Source: Streptococcus porcinus (GTDB lineage Bacteria; Bacillota; Bacilli; Lactobacillales; Streptococcaceae). Taken from it: 64,000 nucleotides of DNA. Location of the stretch: the NCBI RefSeq assembly GCF_901542335.1, contig NZ_LR594036.1, positions 2,096,768 through 2,160,767 of the forward strand. Direction: 5' to 3'. This document shows positions 29,228 through 40,308 of the stretch, one piece after another. How positions within the stretch are numbered: the stretch's first letter is position 1; each line of letters starts with the position of its first letter. The translations under genes and the position numbers were made by a program. The notes beneath the pieces are model-generated. The model searched no databases. It was not told where the DNA came from and saw nothing but the letters and a program-made list of their open reading frames with translations.

Positions 29228-29767
29228 ATGCAGAATAGTCGCAAAGAAAGCACAAAACGTGCTCTATTAGATGCAATGGTCAGGCTCTTAAATAAAGAGA
29301 GTTTTGACGATATTTCAACAACCGAGCTAGCAGAAACAGCAGGAATAAGCCGTTCTAGCTTTTATACCCATTATCGAGATAAATATGAAATGATTGATAG
29401 CTACCAACAAACCTTATTCCATCAACTTGAGTATATTTTTGATAAAGATTATGAAGATAATCAACAAACTTTTTTAGAGGTTTTTACCTTCTTATCACGT
29501 GAAAAACTATTATCTGCTCTCATCTCATCAAATGGAACTAAAGAACTTCAAAATTTTATAATTAACAAGGTTCGAATTTTAATTTCATCTGAATTACATG
29601 AACGACTTGCAAAAGAAGGAATGTCAAAAATTGAATTAGATTATCAAAGTATTTATTTGGCTTATGCTTTCTTTGGTACTTGTCAGACTTGGATTGCTAG
29701 AGGAAAAAAAGAAACTCCTCAACAAATGACTGATTTTGTTTTAAAAATGCTTAATAGATCAAAATAA
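29228..29767 (+). CDS. TetR/AcrR-family regulator
   Basis: A 179-residue regulator; ATG 29228 is chosen because AAGGAGG is 5 bases upstream. The HTH (about 25-50) reads ISTTELAETAGISRSSFYTH, the TetR recognition pattern, followed by a variable ligand-binding domain of about 120 residues. It is divergent from the YhgE-family gene across 130 bases, the usual layout for a local repressor. The inducer is unknown. Confidence 0.88.
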   Translation: MQNSRKESTKRALLDAMVRLLNKESFDDISTTELAETAGISRSSFYTHYRDKYEMIDSYQQTLFHQLEYIFDKDYEDNQQTFLEVFTFLSREKLLSALISSNGTKELQNFIINKVRILISSELHERLAKEGMSKIELDYQSIYLAYAFFGTCQTWIARGKKETPQQMTDFVLKMLNRSK

Positions 29768-29797
29768 AGGACACTTACAAAGTGCCTTTTATTTTGA
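29760..29797. terminator. Terminator after the TetR gene
   Basis: AAAATAAAGG.CACTT paired with AAGTG.CCTTTTATTTT (29761-29795), an imperfect but long stem overlapping the stop codon. Confidence 0.55.
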
Positions 29798-29982
29798 TCT
29801 AACTTATATACCTTTATTAAGTTGACTATATTTAGTTGAAAGTTGTACCAAAGCTTTAACTTCCTCTGATAGCTATTGTAATCATCAGTGAAAAATAATT
29901 TTTAAAAATTACAAACTAGGTCGACCATTCTCACTCTAGCAATGACTATGGATACTTATTCCCACCTCTCAAAAGAGAGTAC

Positions 29983-30010
29983 AAAAAAAGCCTATCAAAT
30001 AGGCTTTTAA
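29983..30010 (-). terminator. Terminator of rpsD
   Basis: Minus-strand AAAAGCCTAT / ATAGGCTTTT with a 3-base loop, then a T run. It is 20 bases after the rpsD stop. Confidence 0.85.
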
Positions 30011-30027
30011 AGTGTTTAATGTAAGAA

Positions 30028-30639
30028 TTAAAGCATTTTGTTGTAGAATTCAACGACAAGTGCTTCGTTAATTTCTGGGTTGATTTCATCGCGTTCTGGT
30101 AAACGAGTTAATGATCCTTCAAGTTTTTCAGCATCAAATGATACGAATGCTGGACGTCCAAGTGTAGCTTCGACAGCTTCAAGGATTGCAGGAACTTTCA
30201 TTGATTTTTCGCGAACTGAGATCACTTGTCCAGGTTCAACACGGTATGAAGGGATGTCAACACGTTTGCCATCAACAAGGATGTGACCGTGGTTAACAAA
30301 TTGACGAGCTTGACGACGAGTAGTTGCAAGACCTAAACGGTAAACAACGTTGTCAAGACGACGTTCTAAAAGAACCATGAAGTTGAAACCAAGAGTTCCT
30401 TCTTTGATTTTTGTAGCTTGTACGAACAAGTTACGGAATTGTTTTTCACCTAAACCGTAAGAAAAACGTAATTTTTGTTTTTCAGCAAGTTGTAAACCGT
30501 ATTCAGAAAGTTTACCACGGTTGTTAGGACCGTGTTGACCTGGTACGTAGTTACGACGTGCTAATTCTTTACCTGTGCCTGTAAGTGATAAACCAAGGCG
30601 ACGTGATTGTTTCCATGATGGACCAGTATAACGTGACAT
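30028..30639 (-). CDS. rpsD: 30S ribosomal protein S4
   Basis: A 203-residue S4, a primary 16S-rRNA-binding protein that nucleates 30S assembly and in many bacteria represses its own mRNA. It starts [19 protein letters not shown] and contains an S4 RNA-binding domain ([20 protein letters not shown], about 93-112, and [17 protein letters not shown]). RBS is AGAGGAGG. It is monocistronic, with a strong sigma-A promoter and a leader of about 150 nt that could carry a regulatory fold. Confidence 0.98.
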   Translation of the reverse strand: MSRYTGPSWKQSRRLGLSLTGTGKELARRNYVPGQHGPNNRGKLSEYGLQLAEKQKLRFSYGLGEKQFRNLFVQATKIKEGTLGFNFMVLLERRLDNVVYRLGLATTRRQARQFVNHGHILVDGKRVDIPSYRVEPGQVISVREKSMKVPAILEAVEATLGRPAFVSFDAEKLEGSLTRLPERDEINPEINEALVVEFYNKML

Positions 30640-30823
30640 ATTTAATGTCCTCCTCTAAATATTTTGAGGAAATAACTATTTGAAAAATCCTGATTCGTGC
30701 AGAGGGTTTTCACCTAAACAGCAAAGGTTACTTGAATAGATAACCACCTGTTGACGAGCTTCATATTTTTCTGCTATTATTTCACACAAAAAGTATTATA
30801 ACATGATTATCAAAATCTGTAAA
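30640..30823 (-). promoter_or_regulatory. rpsD promoter and long leader
   Basis: Minus-strand TTTACA (30823-30818), 17-base spacer, TATAAT (30800-30795) is near consensus. The start would be near 30788, giving a leader of about 150 nt. Its internal complementarity (for example GGTTATC with GATAACC at 30727-30743) suggests a ribosomal-protein autoregulatory structure (inference). Confidence 0.55.
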
Positions 30824-30860
30824 ACATATTTTAAAATTCAGATGGTTCTTGTTCCCTTTT

Positions 30861-31133
30861 TTAATCTAGATATCTAATTAAGGTTTTCTCTGTCAGAATA
30901 TCTGAATAAGTATAGGATTCAACGTAGCTATTGTTATAATCCCCAGATTGATCAACATTGTCATTATATTCAATAATGAATAAGGAACTATAAACTTCAA
31001 TCAGACGACCAATTTTATTTTTTTCCCTTTTTCTACCGTTTTCTAAGGTCAATTCCACCAGTTGACCTTCATGAGCTTTAATATCCTCTTTAATTTTTTT
31101 CATTTTTGCAACATCTGCAAATGCATCACTCAT
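30861..31133 (-). CDS. veg: Veg-family protein
   Basis: A 90-residue protein of the Veg (DUF1021) family. It shows KEDIKAHEGQLVELTLENGR, then RLIEVYSSLFIIEY and SYTYSDILTEKTLI, matching the Veg pattern of a small beta-barrel (SH3-like) fold. In Bacillus Veg is abundantly transcribed and affects biofilm formation; its role here is unknown. It starts 12 bases after dnaB on the same strand and may be co-transcribed with rplI-dnaB. Confidence 0.8.
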   Translation of the reverse strand: MSDAFADVAKMKKIKEDIKAHEGQLVELTLENGRKREKNKIGRLIEVYSSLFIIEYNDNVDQSGDYNNSYVESYTYSDILTEKTLIRYLD

Positions 31134-31145
31134 ATTCTATTCCTC

Positions 31146-32507
31146 TTATCTCTCTTCAAATTGTGCTATAGTTGAAAACTTATTATATTCTTTTTGGAAC
31201 ATTAATTTAATAGTGCCACGCGCTCCAGAACGGTTTTTTTCTAAAATCACTTCGATTGTGTTATCTTCTATAGCATCCTCAGTTTCTTCGCCTTCTTTAC
31301 GATAATAATCATCTCGGTATAAAAAAGCAACAATATCAGCATCTTGCTCAATGGACCCTGATTCTCGAATATCTGATAATACTGGTCTCTTATCCTGTCT
31401 TTGTTCAACACCACGTGATAGTTGGCTAAGTGCTATAACAGGAACTTTTAACTCTTTAGCCAGTATTTTTAGCTGACGTGATATATCTGAAACTTCTTGC
31501 TGACGATTTTCTGGCTTGGTTCCTGTTATTAACTGAAGATAGTCAATAACAATAAGTCCTAAGCCACCTTCTACTTCTTGAGAGAGTTTACGAGCTCTAG
31601 CACGAATTTCAGTAATCTTGATCCCTGGTGTATCGTCAATATAAATAGGAGCCTCTGCAAGTGCCCCTTGAGCAATTGTTACATTATTCCAATCCTGTTC
31701 TGTTAATTGCCCTGTCCTTAGATTATGAGAATCTACCATTCCTTCCGCAGCCAACATCCGATCAACCAAACTTTCAGCACCCATTTCTAAAGAAAAAATA
31801 GCAACAGCTTGTTTCTGTTTAGTTCCAACATTTTGAGCAATATTGAGCACAAAGGCTGTCTTACCAACCGCTGGACGTGCAGCAAGAATAATAAGTTGAT
31901 CAGGATGTAAACCTGTTGTAATCTTATCAAGATCCCTAAAACCAGTCGGAAGTCCTGTAACATCTGTAGTTTGTTTAGAACGAATTTCAAGATTTTCATA
32001 GTTAACTTTTAAAACATCTGAAATTTTTCTAAACCCACTTCGGTTACTATGTTCATTAATTTCAATTAATGCTTTTTCCGCACCAGCAATAATATCCTCA
32101 GAATCAGAGGCCCCTTCATATGCCAAGTTTACAGTATCTGTCAACCTCGAAATAATGTCTCGGAGCATAGCTTTCTCCGCGACAATCTTAGCATAGTATT
32201 CTGCATTTGCACTCGTTGGGACACTATTGACAAGTTCAACAATATAAGACAAGCCACCAATGTTTTGTAAATCTCCTTGATTGTCTAAAATAGTTCGAAC
32301 TGTAGTGGCATCAATAGCATCATTCCTATCACTGAGGGTAATCATTGCCCGAAAAATAATTTTATGAGAATATTTATAAAAATCGTCAGGACTAATAAAT
32401 TCTCTAACTGTAATGAGTTTGTCCGGCGAAATAAATATTGAGCCTAAGACAGATTGTTCTGCTAGTAAATCTTGTGGCTGAACTCTTAATTCTGGTACAT
32501 CAGGCAA
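31146..32507 (-). CDS. dnaB: Replicative DNA helicase DnaB
   Basis: A 453-residue hexameric helicase that unwinds the fork. The N-terminal DnaB domain (about 5-105, LRVQPQDLLAEQSVLGSIF) is linked to the RecA-like ATPase with Walker A AARPAVGKTAF near residue 210, Walker B GLIVIDYLQLI near 318, and ALSQLSRGVEQR. Bacillus naming calls this protein DnaC. It follows rplI by 37 bases, an arrangement conserved in Firmicutes (rplI-dnaB). No intein is present. Confidence 0.97.
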   Translation of the reverse strand: MPDVPELRVQPQDLLAEQSVLGSIFISPDKLITVREFISPDDFYKYSHKIIFRAMITLSDRNDAIDATTVRTILDNQGDLQNIGGLSYIVELVNSVPTSANAEYYAKIVAEKAMLRDIISRLTDTVNLAYEGASDSEDIIAGAEKALIEINEHSNRSGFRKISDVLKVNYENLEIRSKQTTDVTGLPTGFRDLDKITTGLHPDQLIILAARPAVGKTAFVLNIAQNVGTKQKQAVAIFSLEMGAESLVDRMLAAEGMVDSHNLRTGQLTEQDWNNVTIAQGALAEAPIYIDDTPGIKITEIRARARKLSQEVEGGLGLIVIDYLQLITGTKPENRQQEVSDISRQLKILAKELKVPVIALSQLSRGVEQRQDKRPVLSDIRESGSIEQDADIVAFLYRDDYYRKEGEETEDAIEDNTIEVILEKNRSGARGTIKLMFQKEYNKFSTIAQFEER

Positions 32508-32544
32508 ATCTTACTCCTCCACTTCTAATTAAATAATCGAGGCC

Positions 32545-32997
32545 TTATGCCTGATCAACTTTTAATTTAATTTCTGCTTTAACTTCTTTATGTAGCTTAA
32601 CAGGGACTTCAATTAGACCAATTGCTCTAATTGGATGATCCAAGTCAATATGTCTCTTATCAACACTAATATTGAACTGGTTTTTTAATTCTTCAGCAAT
32701 TTTCTTTGCCGTAATTGAAACAAAAGTTCTCCCATCAGGACCAACTTTTTCAGTAAAGGAAACAACTGTTTTTTCATCATCAAGCACTTTTTTTGTAGCT
32801 TGAGCTTCTGCAAGTAGTTCAGCCTGAGCCTTCTCTTCAGCTTTTTGTTTCCCTTTCAATTCACCAATTGATTGACTTGTTGCTTCTTTAGCAAGATTTT
32901 TCTTAATAAGAAAATTTTGAGCATAACCAGTAGGGACTTCTTTTATTTGTCCTTTTTTTCCTTTACCTTTAACATCTTCTAAAAAAATAACCTTCAT
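32545..32997 (-). CDS. rplI: 50S ribosomal protein L9
   Basis: A 150-residue L9, with the N-terminal RNA-binding domain [20 protein letters not shown] and then [13 protein letters not shown], a long connecting helix (about 40-75), and a C-terminal domain. L9 affects translational fidelity. Its ATG overlaps the gdpP stop by one base (TAATG), so translation is coupled; gdpP-rplI-dnaB is a conserved cluster. Confidence 0.97.
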   Translation of the reverse strand: MKVIFLEDVKGKGKKGQIKEVPTGYAQNFLIKKNLAKEATSQSIGELKGKQKAEEKAQAELLAEAQATKKVLDDEKTVVSFTEKVGPDGRTFVSITAKKIAEELKNQFNISVDKRHIDLDHPIRAIGLIEVPVKLHKEVKAEIKLKVDQA

Positions 32998-34970
32998 TAT
33001 TCTACCTCATTTGTTTCTTTTAGTGTGTTTTCAATTGTCTCAATTAATAATTGTTTTACATCATCAAAATGTTGATTTTCAATTTGACAGGCAGCTAGAT
33101 TAAAATGTCCTCCACCGCCTAGTTTTTCCATTATGCGTTGAACATTTATTTTACTCCTACTTCGAGCTGAGATGACAATTTTATCACTTTGAGTCTGAAC
33201 CATCGCAAAACTAGCCTCAATTCCCGCCATAGACAAGAGAGTATCCGCAGCCTTACTTGCAATAACGTTAGAATATAGATGATTTTCCACACCTGTTCCC
33301 ACAATGATATTGTCACAAATCCGTTCGCCACGAAGTATAATTTCATTAACCTGTTTATACTCATTAAAATCGGTAGCTGATATTTGTTGAATTTCAACAC
33401 TATCACTGCCTTTATTTCGCAAATAACTAGCAACGTCAAAAGTTCTACTTGTAACTCGAGTAGAAAAATTCTTGGTATCAAGCATGATTCCAGCCATCAA
33501 AATACTAGCCTGAACCTTGCTAAGTCTTTTCTTATCATTTTGGAATTGGATTAGTTCTGTAACTAACTCAGCAGCACTACTTGCCCCACTTTCAATAAAG
33601 GTTAAGATAGCGTTCTCAGGAAAATCATCATCCCTTCTATGATGGTCTACAATAATAACATCATCAAACATCTCATAAAAATCTTTAGATAATGTTAAGG
33701 ATGTTTTCGAATGATCCACCATAACTAAAAGTGAATTTTTTGTGACTAAACGCATAGCATGAGTGACACTTATCAAGCGAGTTTTTCCATCCGCTTGTAG
33801 TCTTTCAATAGCTCTTTCAATGTCATGCGCCATATCATCTGGCTCATAAACTGCAAAAGAATTATCAATAATGTTACTGGCAAAAAATTGCATCCCAACT
33901 GAAGCTCCTAAAGCGTCCATATCCAATTTTTTATGACCAACAATGAAAACATTGTCAACTGTCTTAATCCGATCAGAAATAGCTGTCATCATTGCTCTTG
34001 TTCGAGTTCTTGATCGCTTAACAGTTGATACAGATCCACCACCAAAATAAATTGGGGGTTTCCCCTCTTCATTTTCCCGAATAACTGTTTGATCCCCACC
34101 ACGTACTAAAGCAATATTTAAATTTTCAAGAGCAACCTGACCAATTTGGTCGTGATGTTTCTGCCCAAAGGAAATACCCATACTCAATGTTAGGCGTAAC
34201 TGTCTTTCCTGAGCTTCTTTTCGAAAAACTTCTAAAATAGCAAATTTATTATCCATTAGTTCTTTCAGATTTTGATAATCTGTAAAGAAATAATAGCGAT
34301 CCATATTAACACGACGGTAAAAAATGTGACGTGTGTCCATAAAGTCAGCAATAAAATTAGCAATAAAACTGTTAATTTTTGAGATATCAGCATCCGTTAA
34401 ATTATCAGTAATTTCATCATAATTGTCAATTGAAATAATACCAATAACCGGTCGCAACATACTAGCATCTATTGTCTGACGGTTACCTATAAAAGCATCG
34501 AAGAAATAAAAGACGCCCGCTGCTTCATCTAAATAAGATGTGTATCGATTTCCTGAGACTTCAAAAGTTTGAGATATATTACCTTTTCGCTTTTCTAGTA
34601 AAATATCGTGAATCATTTGATTTTGAAATAGGCCTTCTTCACTTGTAAAGATCAGTTCAGTATAAGGGTTATACCACTCAACTAAATTAGTTTCTTTATC
34701 AAACTGAACAACTCCAACAGGCATTTTATCCAGTAAGGATTTTAAATTATTTTCTGTTTGTTCATTTAAAATTTCAATATGATTTAAATCAGATAACTCA
34801 TGAATCTCTTTTTGATACCAGAGAAGTGCAATAATAAATAAAAGCACAAGAAAAATAGCTAGCAGAAGTAACATTCTTGATTGAACGATACTGACACAGA
34901 GTGCTAATAATCCAAATAAAATTAAACCCATCAACATTAAATGGATGGTTTCAAAACGAAATCTTTTCAT
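32997..34970 (-). CDS. gdpP: Cyclic-di-AMP phosphodiesterase GdpP
   Basis: A 657-residue membrane enzyme. Two N-terminal helices (about 8-52) are followed by a PAS-like region, a degenerate GGDEF domain (about 170-300) and a DHH/DHHA1 domain (about 340-650). Catalytic motifs are visible: [32 protein letters not shown] and [10 protein letters not shown]. It hydrolyses c-di-AMP to pApA, controlling potassium, osmotic and wall homeostasis. It has its own extended -10 promoter (TATAAT at 34997-34992) just after the mnmG terminator and leads gdpP-rplI-dnaB. Confidence 0.96.
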   Translation of the reverse strand: MKRFRFETIHLMLMGLILFGLLALCVSIVQSRMLLLLAIFLVLLFIIALLWYQKEIHELSDLNHIEILNEQTENNLKSLLDKMPVGVVQFDKETNLVEWYNPYTELIFTSEEGLFQNQMIHDILLEKRKGNISQTFEVSGNRYTSYLDEAAGVFYFFDAFIGNRQTIDASMLRPVIGIISIDNYDEITDNLTDADISKINSFIANFIADFMDTRHIFYRRVNMDRYYFFTDYQNLKELMDNKFAILEVFRKEAQERQLRLTLSMGISFGQKHHDQIGQVALENLNIALVRGGDQTVIRENEEGKPPIYFGGGSVSTVKRSRTRTRAMMTAISDRIKTVDNVFIVGHKKLDMDALGASVGMQFFASNIIDNSFAVYEPDDMAHDIERAIERLQADGKTRLISVTHAMRLVTKNSLLVMVDHSKTSLTLSKDFYEMFDDVIIVDHHRRDDDFPENAILTFIESGASSAAELVTELIQFQNDKKRLSKVQASILMAGIMLDTKNFSTRVTSRTFDVASYLRNKGSDSVEIQQISATDFNEYKQVNEIILRGERICDNIIVGTGVENHLYSNVIASKAADTLLSMAGIEASFAMVQTQSDKIVISARSRSKINVQRIMEKLGGGGHFNLAACQIENQHFDDVKQLLIETIENTLKETNEVE

Positions 34971-34987
34971 CCTATAACCTCTTAAGG

Positions 34988-34999
34988 ACTTATTATATC
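34988..34999 (-). promoter_or_regulatory. Extended -10 promoter of gdpP
   Basis: Minus-strand TGATATAAT, TATAAT at 34997-34992, about 20 bases before the gdpP start and immediately beyond the mnmG terminator. Confidence 0.55.
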
Positions 35000-35001
35000 A
35001 C

Positions 35002-35029
35002 AAAAAAGCCCTGAAATACAGAGCTTTAC
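35002..35029 (-). terminator. Terminator of mnmG
   Basis: AAAGCTCTG / CAGGGCTTT stem with one G-U pair and a 5-base loop, then a T run on the minus strand. Confidence 0.75.
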
Positions 35030-35057
35030 GTATCTATTAAGGTTACATTTTTGTGAC

Positions 35058-36959
35058 CTATTGTGTTTTTCTTCTTGCTTTACCACTCCCTTCAATATAG
35101 ACCATTAAGATTGATATATCGGCCGGGTTAACTCCTGAAATCCGGCTGGCTTGACCAATCGTTTCTGGATTAATTTTTTTAAATTTTTGACGCGCTTCCG
35201 TTGCTATGGAATCAATAGCATCCCAGTCAATATTCTTTGGAATCCTTTTTTCTTCCATTCTTTTCATTTTTGCAACTTGATCCAAAGCTTTATTAATGTA
35301 ACCCTCATATTTAATTTCTGTTTCTAGTAACTCAATAACCTTAGTGTCTAGGTTTTCATCAGCGGAACCGATAAACGAAATAGCAGTAGCATAATCAATT
35401 TCTGGACGACGCATAAATTCTTTAGCTGTCATAGCATCAGTTAAAGGTTTAAACCCTAATGCCTCTACTTTCTCATTAGTTTCTCTAATAGGTTTTAGTT
35501 TGATGCTACTTAGACGCCTTAGCTCTTTCTCAAATTGTTTCTTCTTAGTCTCAAAAGCACTCCATCTCTCATCGTCAACAAGTCCGATTTGACGACCCAG
35601 CTCTGTTAATCGCATATCTGCATTATCATGACGTAAAATTAATCGATACTCAGCACGAGAAGTTAAGAGACGGTATGGCTCTAAGGTTCCCTTAGTTACT
35701 AAATCATCAATCATAACACCAATATAGGCATCACTTCTTTTAAGAATAAGTTCCGGTTTACCTTGTACCTTAAGAGCAGCATTAATCCCAGCAATAATCC
35801 CTTGCCCCGCCGCTTCTTCATAACCAGAAGTACCGTTAGTCTGACCAGCTGTAAATAAGCCAGAAATAACTTTGGTCTCAAGCGTTGCGCGCAGTTGATG
35901 GGGGAGAACAATATCATATTCAATGGCATATCCTGTCCGCATCATTTCAGCATTTTCTAGACCCTTAATCGAATGCAATAAGTCCTTTTGAACATCTTCA
36001 GGTAAACTTGTTGAAAGTCCTTGAACGTAAACTTCCTCAGTATCACGCCCTTCCGGTTCAAAAAATAACTGATGTCTTTCTTTATCAGCAAAACGGACAA
36101 TTTTATCCTCAATCGATGGACAATATCGAGGTCCAACACCTTTTACAATTCCTGAAAACATTGGAGCACGGTAAAGATTTTTATTAATAATATCATGACT
36201 ATTTTGATTAGTATATGTTAGCCAACATGGAATTTGATCCTTTAAATAATCCTCATCTTTAGACATGAATGAAAAATGATTTGGCTCGTGGTCACCGGGC
36301 TGAATTTCTGTTTGGGAGTAATCAATGGACGAAGCCTTAACACGTGGAGGTGTCCCTGTTTTGAAACGACCAATTTCTAAGCCCAGCTTTTTTAAATTAT
36401 CAGCCAAGGTAATAGAGGCCAAACTATTATTAGGACCAGAAGAATATTTTAATTCTCCTAAAATAATTTCCCCCCTTAAAGCAGTTCCAGTCGTTACTAC
36501 AACTGCTTTAGCAGAAAATTTCTGACCAGTAGCTGTCAAAACACCAACCACTTTTCCAGCTTCCACCAAAATATCATCAATAATGCTCTGACGGAGCGTC
36601 AAATTCTCTTGATTTTCAACGGTCTGCTTCATTTCCTTAGCATACAAGGCCTTATCAGCTTGAGCACGAAGGGCGCGAACAGCTGGTCCTTTTCCAGTAT
36701 TCAACATCTTCATTTGAATATAAGTTTTGTCAATATTCTTTCCCATCTCGCCACCAAGAGCATCAATTTCACGGACAACAATTCCTTTTGCTGATCCTCC
36801 AATTGATGGGTTACAAGGCATAAAAGCAAGCATATCTAAGTTGATAGTAGCAAGTAAAGTTTTACAACCCATACGAGCTGCTGCTAAACTCGCTTCAACA
36901 CCAGCGTGACCTGCCCCTATAACAATGATATCATAGGATTCTGTAAATTCATGTAGCAT
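35058..36959 (-). CDS. mnmG: tRNA uridine-5-carboxymethylaminomethyl synthase MnmG
   Basis: A 633-residue FAD enzyme that with MnmE modifies U34 of several tRNAs. The start is ATG 36959 ([17 protein letters not shown]), preceded by AGAGGAA; the longer open frame to 37013 has no RBS. The dinucleotide-binding motif GAGHAGVEA is at about 14-22 and PSIGGSAKG near 50, with [12 protein letters not shown] near 365-376. A C-terminal helical domain follows. mnmA, which thiolates the same uridine, is three genes upstream on the same strand. Confidence 0.97.
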   Translation of the reverse strand: MLHEFTESYDIIVIGAGHAGVEASLAAARMGCKTLLATINLDMLAFMPCNPSIGGSAKGIVVREIDALGGEMGKNIDKTYIQMKMLNTGKGPAVRALRAQADKALYAKEMKQTVENQENLTLRQSIIDDILVEAGKVVGVLTATGQKFSAKAVVVTTGTALRGEIILGELKYSSGPNNSLASITLADNLKKLGLEIGRFKTGTPPRVKASSIDYSQTEIQPGDHEPNHFSFMSKDEDYLKDQIPCWLTYTNQNSHDIINKNLYRAPMFSGIVKGVGPRYCPSIEDKIVRFADKERHQLFFEPEGRDTEEVYVQGLSTSLPEDVQKDLLHSIKGLENAEMMRTGYAIEYDIVLPHQLRATLETKVISGLFTAGQTNGTSGYEEAAGQGIIAGINAALKVQGKPELILKRSDAYIGVMIDDLVTKGTLEPYRLLTSRAEYRLILRHDNADMRLTELGRQIGLVDDERWSAFETKKKQFEKELRRLSSIKLKPIRETNEKVEALGFKPLTDAMTAKEFMRRPEIDYATAISFIGSADENLDTKVIELLETEIKYEGYINKALDQVAKMKRMEEKRIPKNIDWDAIDSIATEARQKFKKINPETIGQASRISGVNPADISILMVYIEGSGKARRKTQ

Positions 36960-37009
36960 TTTAATTTCCTCTTTTTTTACTGATTGATGATATGTTTTAG
37001 TTGCCCATC

Positions 37010-37426
37010 TCAATTCGGCAAACTATCTTTTAAAAACTCTGGAACTAAATCAATTTCTGACAGTCTATTGATATCTACCCACTCACAAACTTGAACTTTA
37101 GCTCCTTCTCGCATATTTAAACTAGGCTCTTCTAATGGTGTAACCATATAATGAAATTCAATATTATGCCAGTAAAACTGCTCATCCCCAAAATGATTTT
37201 CGACAATAAATGCTAACTTTTTTACTGAAATTTCTATCCCTAGCTCTTCCATCGTTTCACGTGAAACAGCTTTTTCAGTCCTTTCTCCGATATGAACTGC
37301 TCCTCCAATTGGATAATAACGTTTGTTACTATCTCTTGTTAAAAATATCTGGCCGTTCCTAACTAGGAGAGCTGTTGCCCTAATTGAACTTACTGTCTGT
37401 TCTTTGGTAAATCTAAAATCGCTCAT
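37010..37426 (-). CDS. Nudix hydrolase upstream of mnmG
   Basis: A 138-residue Nudix protein. ATG 37426 ([10 protein letters not shown]) is preferred because GAGG stands 6 bases upstream; the frame also has ATG and GTG codons further up. The Nudix box is [20 protein letters not shown] followed by LGI, a complete Gx5Ex7REUxEExGU match. Substrate is unknown (nucleotide sugar or oxidised nucleotide types are possible). It is 50 bases upstream of mnmG and likely co-transcribed. A parS-like 16-mer (37253-37268) is embedded in its coding sequence. Confidence 0.85.
   Translation of the reverse strand: MSDFRFTKEQTVSSIRATALLVRNGQIFLTRDSNKRYYPIGGAVHIGERTEKAVSRETMEELGIEISVKKLAFIVENHFGDEQFYWHNIEFHYMVTPLEEPSLNMREGAKVQVCEWVDINRLSEIDLVPEFLKDSLPN
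37253..37268. other. parS-like ParB-binding site (in Nudix gene)
   Basis: CGTTTCACGTGAAACA contains the perfect 12-base core TTTCACGTGAAA of the bacterial parS site TGTTTCACGTGAAACA, with one flank change. parB is encoded in this window about 26 kb to the right. Confidence 0.85.
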
Positions 37427-37649
37427 CGACATCCTCACACTTGGTCATTAAAGTTAAAGAAAAATAGCCAAAACTCTAGAAAATTGTACACAAAAAGGCT
37501 TACAATTTCCATGAGCTTTGACCATCACAGTTTTTATAAATTTATTTTAGCAAATAGATATAAAAAGTCAATAATGAGACGGATCATCTCTTTATTTTCT
37601 GCCACTACTATTTACACGGTTGTCAACAACTGTAAAGATTGTGTAAAGA

Positions 37650-38261
37650 TTAAATATGGAAGGATCCTCTAATTCCTATAACTAGCATCTGGATTCCAAT
37701 TGTTGTTAAAATTAGCCCCATCAAGCGTGTAATCACACTCATCACATTTTTTCCTAAAAACTCTGAAATTGTTTTAGCACTAATTAACAAACCATAAGTA
37801 ATTAAGCAAAGGATAAAAAATGAGACCAAAGTAATTAATTGATTTTCAAAACTTCCTTGTGAAAGTGTGATTGCAGTTGCAATAGTCCCTGGACCTGCAA
37901 ATAGAGGCATTGCCAAAGGAGAAATTGCAATATCCATTGGGTTCGTCTTCTCATTTGCACCAAGATGATTTGTTAAAGGTGCATGAATACCATTAATCAT
38001 GTGGTAGCCTGTTAAGGCTACTAAAATACCTCCAGCAATCCTTAAAGAATGAATCGTAATTCCAAAAATTTGAAAAATATAGTGTCCGCTGAAAGTAACC
38101 ACCAGAATAATTGTAAAAGCAATTATTAAACTATTCTTTGCAACGGCTTTTGAAATTTTTTGATCATCATCTGCAACTAAGGCCATATAGGCTGGTAAAT
38201 TTGAAATAGGATTCATTATCGCAAAAAATGCCATAAAAGTAAGTATCAATTTACTAATCAT
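37650..38261 (-). CDS. MarC-family membrane protein
   Basis: A 203-residue protein with six hydrophobic helices. It opens with TFMAFFAIMNPISNLPAYMA, the MarC/NAAT signature with the Asn-Pro pair, and the second half has PLAMPLFAGPGTIATAITL, also typical of the family. Despite the name, MarC does not confer antibiotic resistance; some archaeal members carry small amino acids. Function is unknown here. It is 34 bases downstream of mnmA and probably on the same transcript. Confidence 0.85.
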   Translation of the reverse strand: MISKLILTFMAFFAIMNPISNLPAYMALVADDDQKISKAVAKNSLIIAFTIILVVTFSGHYIFQIFGITIHSLRIAGGILVALTGYHMINGIHAPLTNHLGANEKTNPMDIAISPLAMPLFAGPGTIATAITLSQGSFENQLITLVSFFILCLITYGLLISAKTISEFLGKNVMSVITRLMGLILTTIGIQMLVIGIRGSFHI

Positions 38262-38295
38262 TGTTTCCTCTTATCACTTGACAGTTGTGTAACAT

Positions 38296-39544
<1,249 letters not shown>

Positions 39545-39588
39545 CTACTTAATATTCACAAAAATTAAGACAAGATATCTACTAGTTT

Positions 39589-39596
39589 GTTATAAT
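39589..39596 (+). promoter_or_regulatory. Extended -10 promoter of sdaAB-sdaAA
   Basis: TGTTATAAT, TATAAT at 39591-39596, about 28 bases before the ATG, divergent from mnmA. No clear -35. Confidence 0.5.
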
Positions 39597-39624
39597 AAAC
39601 CTACAGTAAACTTTGGGAGTAACT

Positions 39625-40296
39625 ATGAAAACACAAAAATTTCAATCTGTTTTTGATATTATTGGACCTGTGATGATTGGACCATCAAGTAGTCATACCG
39701 CAGGGGCTGTCAGAATCGGTAAAGTCGTCCACTCTATTCTTGGTGAGACTCCTGACGAAGTCACATTCCATCTTTATAATTCCTTTGCCAAAACCTATCA
39801 GGGACACGGAACTGATAAAGCTTTAGTCGCGGGGATTCTTGGCATGGATACTGATAACCCTGATATTAAAAATTCCTTGGAAATTGCTCACCAAAGAGGA
39901 ATCCGTATTTATTGGGATATTTTAAAAGATAGCAATGCTCCTCACCCAAATACGGTTAAAATCGCAGTCAAAAAGAAAGACAAATCAATGAGTATCACTG
40001 GAGTTTCCATTGGTGGGGGCAATATTCAAGTAACCGAGTTAAATGGTTTCTCTATTTCTCTAACGATGAATACACCAACCCTTATCATCGTTCATCAAGA
40101 TATTCCAGGCATGATTGCTAAAGTTACCGACATCTTATCAGAATATGATATTAATATTGCACAAATGAACGTTACTCGTGAAAGCGCCGGCGAAAAGGCT
40201 ATAATGATTATTGAAGTTGATACCCATGATTGTCAAGATGCTGTTGATAAAATTGCAAATATTCCACATTTACATAATGTCAATTTCTTTGACTAG
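39625..40296 (+). CDS. sdaAB: L-serine dehydratase, beta subunit
   Basis: A 223-residue subunit; ATG 39625 (MKTQKFQSVF) follows GGGAG. It contains the family motif IGPSSSHTAGA near 19-29. A C-terminal ACT domain (about 147-223, TLIIVHQDIPGMIAKVTDIL) may sense serine. With the alpha subunit it forms the iron-sulphur serine dehydratase that converts L-serine to pyruvate and ammonia. The alpha-subunit gene begins 12 bases later. Confidence 0.93.
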   Translation: MKTQKFQSVFDIIGPVMIGPSSSHTAGAVRIGKVVHSILGETPDEVTFHLYNSFAKTYQGHGTDKALVAGILGMDTDNPDIKNSLEIAHQRGIRIYWDILKDSNAPHPNTVKIAVKKKDKSMSITGVSIGGGNIQVTELNGFSISLTMNTPTLIIVHQDIPGMIAKVTDILSEYDINIAQMNVTRESAGEKAIMIIEVDTHDCQDAVDKIANIPHLHNVNFFD

Positions 40297-40308
40297 AAAG
40301 ATTACTCT

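Noticed and set aside
29500..29515. TTATCACGTGAAAAAC as a parS site
   Set aside because: It breaks the core and flanks; it was not counted with the three good matches.
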